Assembly: GCA_019649035.1 (NCBI GenBank)
Contig: BMAT01008673.1
Span: forward strand, 18,270-73,523
Direction of reading: 5' to 3'
DNA length: 55,254 nt
DNA from: Elysia marginata
Lineage: Eukaryota; Mollusca; Gastropoda; Plakobranchidae
The notes under the pieces were generated by a model. That model saw only the letters and a list, made by a program, of their open reading frames with translations. It was not told where the DNA came from and searched no databases. A program made the position numbers and the translations under genes. Shown piece by piece: positions 38,601 through 44,637 of the stretch. Position 1 is the first letter of the stretch. Each line of letters opens with the position of its first letter.

Positions 38601-40482
38601 CTAGTTATTAATATTATCATGTTTCAGTGACCCCTGCAACATTCACTTAAAAACTACATACCAAAAGTCAGGTCATCACAAGTGCTGGACTGATTACACA
38701 TTTGACTTTGAGTTTTTTATATGCAATGGGAGATCATTTGCAACAGCTGAAACTTACACACAGACATTTATTTTAAAAGATGGCGAACTTCAAATTTACA
38801 ACCCAAAATTTTTCCTTTAAAACTAAGATGATTCACTCGAGTAAAGCCTTGGACAGGCCCATATAAGGTCAAACTCAAATACACGGCACTCTGCAAAATA
38901 ATAGTTGTTCAGAGATCCTCACATTAAATCTCAAAGTATTGCACAATTCCTCTTTTCCGTCAAAATCATTATGCAGTGGAGAGTGAGGAATTAGAGGGTG
39001 TTGACAGTTTCACTTACCTCGGAAGTACCATCAACAAAGAGAGAGGAAGACGTAAAGAAACAGACGTACAGAAAGCCTGTCAAGCCCTCTTACTCTTACT
39101 AGGGCTGAAGAAGACATCATGACATGGTTCATTAAGGTCATTTAGGAGAGGACAAAGAGAAAGATCTGTACTTGTAACTCAAATGTGAGAGCAGTGTTAT
39201 TTTAAAGAGCAAAGACATGGCGAAACAACAAGACAACACTTCAGAAACTGCAGTCTTTCAGCAACAGACCTATGAGACTTATCATCAGCATGTACACTGG
39301 CCGGAAATCATTAGTGATAAATCATATTCATAAAGCATAAATTTTATAAACTAATACTAACTTGTGGGAAAGAATGCACCTGCAACTAATGGAGGTGGAG
39401 ATGAGGAAAAGAAAGTGGAGATCGATTGGGCGCACAAAAGGAAACCAACTTACCAAGGCAGTGCATTAATACAAGGCATAGCTTGGTAATGGTATGGAAA
39501 GGGGAACCCACAGGGTTGCAGAGCCAGAGGGAAACCAAGAATGGCGTGGAGGAGAGAAACAGAGAGAAATGGAATCAGCAGAGAAGACATGGATTGTAAA
39601 GAACTGGAAGAGATAGCGCAAGGTGTGGAGGACCTTAGTTGGTGGCCTGTACTTCCCAGGAAGCTGAGAGGCGAAGAAGAAGCTGGCTGACCCTCATGTC
39701 ACTGGCCCATGATGCCATCTATAGGCCTATTTGACAACCTATGCCTTACTACAACCTATTTTGATAACGTTCTAGCAATGAGATCACCTATGAGATCACC
39801 TGCTAGTCACTAGTGACACTACAAGACGAGTTCTTGAAACAAAAAAACAGAACGGAACTGTGGGATAATCCTGGCATTGTCAAGACTGACGAAATGAAGG
39901 GGATGATAACCCATTTTTAACACGAGCGGGCCAATCCCAGGATTAAACCGTAACTGTAATTCTTTACCTTTTATTTACTAGATTCTATATTTAGTGATGT
40001 ATGCTTTTATGTAGGCTAATTTTTAAAACAGAGGCCTAATTGCCGTATTGTAAATGTAATGCTGTTATTTTCCCTCTAGATCTATATTCTACCTGAACAT
40101 AGCTACCTATAGAAACTAGAGTCTTTTAAATAATAAATTTGTCAGTCGTGACATATGACTGAGTCACTGACAGTGACACAGTGACAGACAATGACACTGA
40201 CAGATTCATGACATGACCTTTCCTAAATTCTATATATCTGCATAGATAGGCCTACTGTTTTGAAACTTGTCACTGAGCCTCATCACCATCAAGATCTAGA
40301 TCGTTATAAGAGTTACCTGTAGCACAAAGCCTACATTATAATGAATGTAGATCTTGATCTATAACGAATCTAAACCAAGTTAGATCTAGTCTACAATTTG
40401 ACTGCATCCCCTTAGCTTTGAGTTCAGATTCTTTGCATACCTCGTCTTCAAGCTCCAGTACTGCTAAAGCACCTAATCGCAT
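11505..40482 (-). CDS. ANKRD28: PP6 regulatory ankyrin repeat subunit (ANKRD28/44/52 family), 26 visible exons, one gap
   Basis: This gene encodes a long ankyrin-repeat scaffold. In vertebrates the family binds PP6 catalytic and SAPS-type subunits and directs the phosphatase to its substrates. Twenty-six exons with GT-AG borders give about 975 residues, and about 57 more lie in the assembly gap, so the total of about 1,030 matches the family length of about 1,050. The visible protein is almost entirely 33-residue ankyrin repeats. Diagnostic stretches include [47 protein letters not shown] and a C-terminal [14 protein letters not shown], and the protein ends in SSDSEFY, like the family's DSDSETY/F. 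The start is chosen at 40482 because the context is CCACCATGC, an in-frame TGA lies five codons upstream, and LAVLELEDE followed by PPLVQA aligns with the family N-terminus. It is probably a single invertebrate orthologue of all three vertebrate paralogues, so the symbol is a nearest label. It diverges head-to-head from an OSR1-type kinase gene. Confidence 0.93.
12667..12810 (-). CDS. ANKRD28: Ankyrin gene exon 25
   Basis: The exon has 144 bases with [20 protein letters not shown] and [10 protein letters not shown], the family's [20 protein letters not shown] and LATMMPFS. A Ser/Thr-rich non-repeat tail follows. Confidence 0.94.
13250..13556 (-). mobile_element. tRNA-derived SINE, family 1
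   Basis: Read on the minus strand, the head has a pol III A-box-like TGGTCTAGTGG (13534-13544) and a B-box-like GGTCCGGGATTTGAGCC (13486-13502), followed by a non-tRNA body. It lies in the intron between ankyrin exons 25 and 24. The lower border is approximate. Confidence 0.65.
13727..13818 (-). CDS. ANKRD28: Ankyrin gene exon 24
   Basis: The exon has 92 bases with [20 protein letters not shown] and GSVLALDDN, matching the family's [22 protein letters not shown] and VLAVDENG. Confidence 0.94.
14089..14171 (-). CDS. ANKRD28: Ankyrin gene exon 23
   Basis: The exon has 83 bases encoding [20 protein letters not shown] and then MANSELR plus two bases, aligning with the family's ETSALLILEKITDRNLINATNAALQ. 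Confidence 0.92.
14852..14931 (-). CDS. ANKRD28: Ankyrin gene exon 22
   Basis: The exon has 80 bases with [20 protein letters not shown] and HHACFH, matching the family's NTALHLACSKGH position. The donor gtaagt is in phase 0. Confidence 0.92.
15234..15556 (-). mobile_element. LINE 3' end: reverse transcriptase C-terminus
   Basis: One intact frame reads [53 protein letters not shown] and [12 protein letters not shown], then a stop and an ATGATGATG tail. This FFGH.MRR...GRRGRGR..E pattern is the C-terminal end of widespread animal endonuclease-reverse transcriptase LINEs. It is 5'-truncated and sits in an ankyrin intron on the gene's own strand. Confidence 0.75.
15770..15895 (-). mobile_element. 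SINE body fragment (related to the 38-kb SINE)
   Basis: It shares the GGTGGACTG...TAAATTGCTTTCC...AACATG order with the tRNA-derived SINE at 38380-38595. No A or B box is present, so it is truncated. The borders are approximate. Confidence 0.45.
15958..16187 (-). CDS. ANKRD28: Ankyrin gene exon 21 (largest)
   Basis: The exon has 230 bases and spans more than two repeats, with [40 protein letters not shown] and [11 protein letters not shown]. It matches the family's LGASIVNATDSKGRTPLHAAA and QLLLSHNAQVN. Confidence 0.95.
16345..16432 (-). CDS. ANKRD28: Ankyrin gene exon 20
   Basis: The exon has 88 bases with [20 protein letters not shown] and LFSPLHCA, like the family's HETCVELLLEQ...[12 protein letters not shown]. 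The donor gtaagt is in phase 2. Confidence 0.92.
17584..17650 (-). CDS. ANKRD28: Ankyrin gene exon 19
   Basis: The exon has 67 bases encoding [20 protein letters not shown] and then YN plus one base, matching the family's DNHGYTALHWACYNG. The donor is gtaatt. Confidence 0.92.
17996..18136 (-). CDS. ANKRD28: Ankyrin gene exon 18
   Basis: The exon has 47 codons with [20 protein letters not shown] and [20 protein letters not shown], matching the family's TGHEECVDALLQHGA and GRTPIHLSAACGH. Confidence 0.94.
18688..18805 (-). CDS. ANKRD28: Ankyrin gene exon 17
   Basis: The exon has 118 bases with [20 protein letters not shown] and [12 protein letters not shown], matching the family's QTPLMLAV.NGH and GRTALHRG. 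The donor gtaagt is in phase 0. Confidence 0.94.
19354..19441 (-). CDS. ANKRD28: Ankyrin gene exon 16
   Basis: The exon has 88 bases encoding [20 protein letters not shown] and then VDCTDMHD. The split Ala and Arg codons at its two ends are completed by the neighbouring exons. Confidence 0.91.
20066..20191 (-). CDS. ANKRD28: Ankyrin gene exon 15
   Basis: The exon has 126 bases with [20 protein letters not shown] and [16 protein letters not shown], aligning with the family's RTPLDLAAFKGHVECVDVLI and KRTPIHAAA. Confidence 0.94.
20583..20658 (-). CDS. ANKRD28: Ankyrin gene exon 14
   Basis: The exon has 76 bases encoding [20 protein letters not shown] and IKDAN plus one base. It matches the family's AAYHGHHQALEVL...LDLDVRN. 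It ends in phase 1 at donor gtaggc. Confidence 0.92.
21002..21067 (-). CDS. ANKRD28: Ankyrin gene exon 13
   Basis: The exon has 22 codons covering the family's variable linker, then SPGHLA where relatives have SPLHLA. The Leu of the TPLH-type motif is replaced by Gly. The acceptor is ctcag and the donor gtaagt. Confidence 0.85.
21598..21679 (-). CDS. ANKRD28: Ankyrin gene exon 12, 5' part lost in gap
   Basis: The visible codons read [20 protein letters not shown] and then HKLSLEM, aligning with the family's ANPGIRDKQGYNAVHYSAAYGH. The donor gtaacc is in phase 0. The acceptor lies inside the N run. Confidence 0.9.
21680..22587. other. Assembly gap, 908 N
   Basis: This is an unsequenced stretch. 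Comparison with the family says it holds about 57 ankyrin-repeat codons (about 170 coding bases), in one or two exons, plus the 5' part of the next visible exon. Confidence 0.95.
22848..22916 (-). CDS. ANKRD28: Ankyrin gene exon 11, last before the gap
   Basis: The exon has 69 bases encoding [20 protein letters not shown] followed by DG, plus two bases of an Arg codon. It aligns with the family's NVECLNLLLNTGADFNKKDKFGR. The following repeat is missing in the assembly gap. Confidence 0.92.
23371..23523 (-). CDS. ANKRD28: Ankyrin gene exon 10
   Basis: The exon has 153 bases with [20 protein letters not shown] and [19 protein letters not shown], matching the family's HGMFPLHLAA and PDDFGRTCLHAAA. 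The phase is 2 at both ends, with donor gtaatc. Confidence 0.93.
23700..23998 (-). mobile_element. LINE 3' end: reverse transcriptase C-terminus
   Basis: The minus-strand frames read [80 protein letters not shown] and [16 protein letters not shown], then a TA-rich tail. There is one frameshift. This is a 5'-truncated LINE in the ankyrin intron between exons 10 and 9, of a different subfamily from the copy at 15.2 kb. Confidence 0.75.
24581..24695 (-). CDS. ANKRD28: Ankyrin gene exon 9
   Basis: The exon has 115 bases including [20 protein letters not shown], nearly identical to the family. The split codon with exon 8 encodes Gly, and the donor gtaagt is in phase 2. Confidence 0.94.
25494..25589. 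repeat. 32-bp tandem repeat, three copies
   Basis: The unit starts CAATGAACTGTTTAATTTTG and ends CCCCGGAT. Copies at 25494 and 25526 are identical, and the third (25558) has three changes. It is intronic. Confidence 0.9.
26559..26637 (-). CDS. ANKRD28: Ankyrin gene exon 8
   Basis: The exon has 79 bases, from [20 protein letters not shown] to IEH plus one base, ending at donor gtgaga in phase 1. The ALHGRF.R.Q sequence is a family signature. Confidence 0.93.
26638..30045 (-). other. Ankyrin intron 7 (3.4 kb)
   Basis: This intron is AT-rich with A/T runs and a short AAGAT repeat at about 29490-29515. I recognise no coding exon or element in it. Confidence 0.7.
30046..30132 (-). CDS. ANKRD28: Ankyrin gene exon 7
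   Basis: The exon has 29 codons beginning [12 protein letters not shown], a variant of the family's conserved TPLHFAAASTHG. The acceptor is tag and the donor gtatgt, both in phase 0. Confidence 0.93.
30749..30952 (-). CDS. ANKRD28: Ankyrin gene exon 6
   Basis: The exon has 68 codons with two repeats, [20 protein letters not shown] and [20 protein letters not shown]. It ends NNKGM at donor gtgaga, so the next exon supplies the rest of a TPLH motif. Confidence 0.94.
31342..31494 (-). CDS. ANKRD28: Ankyrin gene exon 5
   Basis: The exon has 51 codons including [20 protein letters not shown], the most diagnostic family stretch, and ends RDKQ at donor gtaggt in phase 0. Confidence 0.95.
31719..31919 (-). 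CDS. ANKRD28: Ankyrin gene exon 4
   Basis: The exon has 67 codons covering two repeats, including [20 protein letters not shown] and [20 protein letters not shown], almost identical to the vertebrate family. The donor gtgagt is clean. A three-base NNN at 31692-31694 lies just inside the downstream intron. Confidence 0.94.
32225..32374 (-). CDS. ANKRD28: Ankyrin gene exon 3
   Basis: The exon has 50 codons, with [20 protein letters not shown] and [20 protein letters not shown], ankyrin repeats near the N-terminus. The acceptor is ctcag and the donor gtgagt, both in phase 0. Confidence 0.93.
33341..33424 (-). CDS. ANKRD28: Ankyrin gene exon 2
   Basis: The 28 codons include [20 protein letters not shown] and end DVNYQ, which is the family's first helical unit. 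The acceptor is ttag and the donor gtgagt, both in phase 0. Intron 1 upstream is 7.0 kb. Confidence 0.92.
36350..36745 (-). CDS. Unrecognised 131-codon open frame in ankyrin intron 1
   Basis: The frame starts [20 protein letters not shown] and includes a basic-acidic stretch [20 protein letters not shown]. It ends at a stop near 36350. It has no signal peptide and no domain I recognise. It is the longest frame in the window without N or a known element except for the LINE fragments. It may be chance, a decayed element or a nested exon. Confidence 0.2.
   Translation of the reverse strand: MSFQVKNSAGRHIALFINGLSSLTPKPMCQNSVLFVLISVDLNIQQILNFSSWFYNNTVIETFLICDIRPAKRKEEERKQLNYLKKCCPDRMEYAVKSKALSNLFIVNVTQDVFGFPELKCVKTTFSCNHL
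37708..37728. repeat. Poly-G run with NN
   Basis: A run of 19 G is followed by two N, probably an assembly or sequencing failure at a homopolymer. Confidence 0.9.
38380..38595 (-). mobile_element. tRNA-derived SINE, family 2
   Basis: On the minus strand it has an A-box-like TGGTTAGCGCG (38552-38562), a B-box-like GGTCGTGAGTTCAATTCC (38516-38533), then a body with GCATGTTGCAATTCCC and CCACCTGCTGGCAACAGGC. It lies in ankyrin intron 1. The borders are approximate. Confidence 0.7.
38930..39690 (+). mobile_element. LINE reverse transcriptase C-terminal relic
   Basis: Frameshifted plus-strand pieces read [20 protein letters not shown], then [68 protein letters not shown] and [13 protein letters not shown]. 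These follow the order of the C-terminal half of animal endonuclease-RT LINEs (FTYLGS, then the fingers, then GRPR.TWRRD). It is antisense to the ankyrin gene. Confidence 0.75.
39866..39926 (+). repeat. Dispersed repeat, copy 1
   Basis: It contains AAGACTGACGAAATGAAGGG and GATGATAACC, also found at 48631-48696 in the same orientation. Confidence 0.7.
40441..40482 (-). CDS. ANKRD28: Ankyrin gene exon 1 (initiator)
   Basis: The exon encodes [14 protein letters not shown] and ends at donor gtatgc in phase 0. It resembles the family start AVLKLTDQ immediately before PPLVQA. The Kozak context is strong (A at -3), and an in-frame TGA lies just upstream. Confidence 0.85.
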
Positions 40483-40656
40483 GGTGGATTGATTTCACTT
40501 CATTCCAATTCATGTAATATAAACTAGACTGTGTCCCATTCGTACTACTGATTTGTTTTTGCCTTTTTTCAGCTCTTGTACTTAGAAATTACAGCGAACA
40601 CAATATGATGTAGCAGATGAGGGTTACTCTCTAAATTCTAAGGAAGTAATTCCAGA

Positions 40657-40668
40657 GCCGCCATTTTG
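40657..40668 (-). promoter_or_regulatory. YY1-type site CAAAATGGCGGC upstream of ankyrin gene
   Basis: On the minus strand this matches the AANATGGCGGC consensus of YY1, which in animals often sits just downstream of a transcription start. It is 175 bases upstream of the coding ATG, so the ankyrin gene's promoter probably lies here. The ATG in the site also opens an 8-codon upstream ORF (MAALELLP, stop). Confidence 0.5.
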
Positions 40669-41149
40669 TGACCTGCTGAACTTTGAGGGAGGCGACTTCG
40701 AGAAAGTTAAGTATCGAATATATACAAGAAATATTATGACTTGGAGAGTAATTATTTTTTCCCCCTTGTGGGAAAACGGTCTTATCGATTTTACACATCA
40801 GTAGCATCCAGCATGTTCGTACCTAAGAAGTCATGTGACCGCTGGTCAAGGTAAGCAAGTCAAGACGGAATGGGGCAGATGCAGCAGATTAAACGTATAA
40901 TATTAGACAACTCAAAAATTACAATCTCTCTTTTTCTCTATATCTCTTTCAGTCTCTATGTCTCTCTCTGTCTACGTGAATAAATACTAAGGTAGAAGTC
41001 ACAAAACTTGGAGTGCACCTTTAAAGTAGATAGGGATCCGAAAAGAAAAGTCTGTAAGATCAAAATAAAAGGTACCGGTATCGTTGTAAAAAAAGATGAG
41101 ACTTACTTTACCACCTATCATTCCGTGAAACAAGAAAAAACACTACAAT

Positions 41150-41205
41150 CGGAATTTATATACCCAAACGTTTCGGCTTCATTTTACTGCCTTCTTCAGT
41201 TAAAA
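41150..41205 (-). mobile_element. Penelope-like CTGAAGAAGGC...GCCGAAAC motif
   Basis: On the minus strand CTGAAGA is followed by GGC, an 11-base loop, GCC and GAAAC. This resembles the short hairpin, related to a hammerhead ribozyme core, found in Penelope-like retroelements. One extra A breaks the strict ribozyme core, and stem I pairing is poor. Confidence 0.35.
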
Positions 41206-41970
41206 TACATTATGGTCATTATACAATAGAGTTTTAATAACGGAAGAAAAACATTTCCAGATTAAAAGACAAGTTTTAGTAACATAACGTGATTATCGGT
41301 TGTCTCCTAACTTTCTTAAAATAATAATGTATGGTACGAAAGGAAAGGTGTAGTAAAAACCTAACATTAGAAAGCATCTTGTTCATTGTGTGTGTGTGTG
41401 TTGTTTTTTTTTACAGTAGGCCTACTCTAACACAAACGGTCAAACGCCCCAAAAAAGTGGTTTTATCGCTAACCAAGCAGTAGGCTATATTGGATAATAA
41501 AGGATTTGATTGTAACATCATATACAGCGGCGTGACAATTTGGTAAGAAATTTGTGTAATAAATTTTTATTTAACAATTCTTTAAGCCTTGTCCTTTAAA
41601 TTAAAAATCTTCATCCTTAATAACTCTTCGCTCCCCCTCCCCTCGTTCGTATGTTTCTCTCATTCTCTTCGTATCCTTTATTTTTGTATTGTACTTATAT
41701 TATTTAAACTCGGCCCTACATTACTTTAAAAAGTCTTAATTACATTCTCATTGGTCAAATGGGCGCATGCAAGCATGAAGACTCGTTTTGTCTCTCCTCT
41801 TTAACTCCCACTTTCGTTCCTTCTTTATGTTTGACTATGGACTAATACCAAACGGCTAGATCTATGTCTCTCTCATTTTGAAATTCTCTATCGTACGTGG
41901 TGTTCTTTGTCCAGACTAATGTCTCTGCCATTATCGGGAGTGAAACGACTAGGTTTTGGGAGTAAGGCAG

Positions 41971-41990
41971 NNNNNNNNNNNNNNNNNNNN
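41971..41990. other. 20-N assembly gap
   Basis: This is unsequenced, at the left edge of a LINE-rich stretch. Confidence 0.95.
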
Positions 41991-42169
41991 GTGTTGTGAG
42001 GAAAATGAGTACTATTTTATAACCTGCTGTCTAGGTGAGACAGCTTATTGTTGTGCAGAGGAAACCTCCAGGCGAGGAAGACGCTTAGATATGAAGAAGC
42101 CAGCTGAAACACAACCTGGAAGCTGGTTTCTGATGATAGCGGCCTGAATTGCACTGCTGAAAGAAAACA

Positions 42170-43560
42170 TAACAAAAAGAAACGCAAACAAAGCAACTGC
42201 TTTTGGAAGATGGAATGTAAGAAGGAAATGGGCAGTAGCAGTCTTCTCACAAGACAATTAGACCAAGTCATCTGCGAGCTTTGTTAAGTAAATCGACAAA
42301 GAAGTGGACGTTTTTCATCTGGAGATCATCTTGTCATACATGTAATTATCTAGTCGAGGACAAGGGGGTAAGCTGGAGTGGCCATGATTTTACACAAAAG
42401 TTCAAAGAAAGCCGTATGGTGTGATTTTCGACAGAATTCTTATAGCTCCATACCATACCAGTTAAACATCTATTATCCAAGTGTACGCACAGAACATGCA
42501 ATACAGTGAAGAAAAATCAGATTGTTTTACGAATAGCTACAAACAGCGGTAGACTCGATTAGAAACAGAAATGCAACCATTATAATGGGGGACTTCAATG
42601 CAAAAGTTATTTGGGGAATAAAAATTATAAGGGACTACGACCACGTGGACTAAAGAACGTAATTCAAATGATGAACATCTTCTGATGTTATGACATGAAC
42701 ACCAGGTTTGAATGTTATCAGAGAAAGAAATAAACACGGATCACTCAAAACAGAGGGAAAAATTTGTTAAAATCTTGCATGATTGTCAACAAAAAATGGT
42801 TTTCCAGACCAGGCGCAGATTGTGGCACAAATCTCATTCTGTTGACATTAAAAATGAAAATTAAAGGTTCAAAGAGAAGAAAGTAGTACAAAACTATTGA
42901 TAAAGAAGATAGAAAAGGGTAAAACAATGAAACTAGAGCGCAGCTTTTCAAGCTGCAACTCACGTGAGACTTGGGCGAGCATGAAAAAAATTGCTGACGT
43001 TTCAAAAAAACGACACACTCATCGAAGTAAAAGATGCTCCGAGCTATTCTAATGATCTGAACAGCTTTTATTCAAGATTAGATAAAGACAGTCCACTTAT
43101 GGAAAAATCTATAATTTAAAAATGAATATCTTACGGATATGTCTGATGATTTACCCGTGTTCGAAGCCTTACATAATCTTGGACAGAATAAAAAGCCAAA
43201 GGGGAAGAAAAATTAGCAGAAGACCAAGCCGGTTTTAGGCATAGCAGAGGCACAGCTGGTGTGCTATATGCTGTTCCAATTTTAACAGAAAATATCATAT
43301 ATGTTGACGATAGTGCATATAATTATTACATTTATCGACCACAGCTAGGCTTTTGTTAGTGTAGAACACTGTGCACGATTCAGGACTCTAAAAGAAATGG
43401 GCATCCCACTACGCGTTGTAGCCCATGTATACAATTTTTTTACACTGGTCAGAAGGCAAGTACAAGATGGAACTGTACACATCTCCAATCCTTTTTAGCG
43501 TGTAAATAATGAGAGACGCACAAATGGAAGGGTTTGGAACAGTAAAGTTGTAGTAGGTAC
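42170..43560 (+). mobile_element. Decayed LINE: endonuclease and start of reverse transcriptase
   Basis: Broken plus-strand frames show FGRWNVRRKWAVAVF (like the endonuclease start TWNVRTL), WSGVAMILHKSSKKAV, IIMGDFNAKVIWG, RPGADCGTNLILLTLKMKIK, EDQAGFRHSRGTAGVLYAV and FRTLKEMGIP. These come in the order of an APE endonuclease followed by RT. There are many stops, so it is not functional. The end abuts an ATT microsatellite. Confidence 0.75.
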
Positions 43561-43562
43561 AT

Positions 43563-43563
<1 letters not shown>

Positions 43564-43620
<57 letters not shown>

Positions 43621-43638
43621 CATTATTATTATTATTAT
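43564..43638. repeat. (ATT)n microsatellite
   Basis: About 25 ATT units with one interruption near 43621. It may derive from a LINE tail. Confidence 0.95.
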
Positions 43639-43659
43639 GGCGACACAGCAATATGTACA

Positions 43660-44636
43660 AGCAATATTAGTGGAAACTCTTAGTTGGGAGAGGGGTTTGC
43701 AGGTGGTACAGGGTGCATTCTAGCAGGTAACGTTCGAGCGATTTGTACCGAGTGTAAGTTAATTAAGCCTTTAAAAGTTAGAGAAAAAAACAGGCAGTAG
43801 ACACAGGATCTGGAAGAGCTGCTACAGGGTACGTCGAAACGCCGTCTTTTTGACACCGGACTGGTAGATGTGGAGTCGGAGATAGACCAGTCTCTACGCC
43901 ACGCAGAGTCTTGCTTTTTGCACTCAATGTGACTTGAGTGAGTGGTCGGTGTCAACTACAGAGTCCTGGCAGTCGGTTACTACTTGGCCGACTACTGTTT
44001 GTGAGAGAGAAACCCTGTCGACGCTTGTACTTGACAGACCGTACTGTTTGTCTTGACGGTAGTACTACTGCGATACTGTGAGGCTGTGAGCCTACAGCGG
44101 CTGTATCCTGATAGAGACCCGTGTGTGTGTGGTCTCGATGCTCTGAGTCTAGATTGGCTGTATTCTGATAGAGACCCGCGTGTGTGTGGTCTCGAGGCTT
44201 TGGTCGTACGTCGGCCGTGGAAGGCCGCACACTTCCGCAGTTCTAAGGCCTTGGACTTGGAGGGCCGCGCGTTCCTGCAACCCTGGTTCGCTAATTGAAC
44301 CTAACGGTGGACCTGAATCATCGCCGCCATCGTCATCATCGGTGACGTTACCACCGTCATCATCGGTATCGTTACCACCTTCATCGTCGTTACGACCAAC
44401 GTCATCGCTATTGTGTCTTCACTCAAGATTAGAAGATAACCATCGTGCCAATTGAATCCTCGTCATCGCCACCATCATCATCGTCGTCATGTCTTCGCCA
44501 CTCGACATTACTATGAAATGACTGGGACACGTCGTCATCGCCCTGTGAACTACACCTGTGACTATTCATTTACAGTGGACCAAGTTACGTATGCAGATAG
44601 TCGTGTAAGTGTGTGTGTGTGTGTGAAGTAATCTTA
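43660..44636. other. GC-rich, repeat-bearing block of unknown nature
   Basis: The block is unusually GC- and CpG-rich for this window. It contains two 57-bp tandem copies (44099-44155, 44156-44212), a run of ATC/GTC-type triplets (44320-44500), and a GT run at the end. It sits exactly between an ATT microsatellite and the tail of the CR1/L2-like LINE. I recognise no protein in it. It may be a retroelement leader or LTR, or a non-autonomous element. Confidence 0.5.
44099..44212. repeat. 57-bp tandem duplication
   Basis: Both units begin GGCTGTAT.CTGATAGAGACC and contain GTGTGTGTGGTCTCGA. The period of 57 is a multiple of three, so both strands keep an open frame (minus: RDHTH.GLYQ.TA). Confidence 0.85.
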
Positions 44637-44637
44637 G

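Larger units (their letters stand above)
33425..40440 (-). other. Ankyrin intron 1 (7.0 kb)
   Basis: The first intron contains an unrecognised 131-codon frame (36350-36745), a G19 run with NN, a SINE, an antisense LINE relic, and simple GACA-type repeats near 40150-40210. The rest is AT-rich with nothing recognised. Confidence 0.8.
40483..42169. other. Promoter region of ankyrin gene and intergenic DNA
   Basis: It holds the YY1-type site, a CT-rich stretch at about 40920-40978, a Penelope-like motif near 41150-41205, a short GT run near 41390, and a 20-N gap at 41971-41990. Confidence 0.6.

Noticed and set aside
43409..43660. Open frame with a long poly-Asn run
   Set aside because: It is the ATT microsatellite read as Asn codons.
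43952..44455. Overlapping open frames on both strands with a 19-residue repeat
   Set aside because: The frame stays open because the 57-bp tandem period is a multiple of three and the DNA is GC-rich. There is no domain, and it lies in a repeat block.
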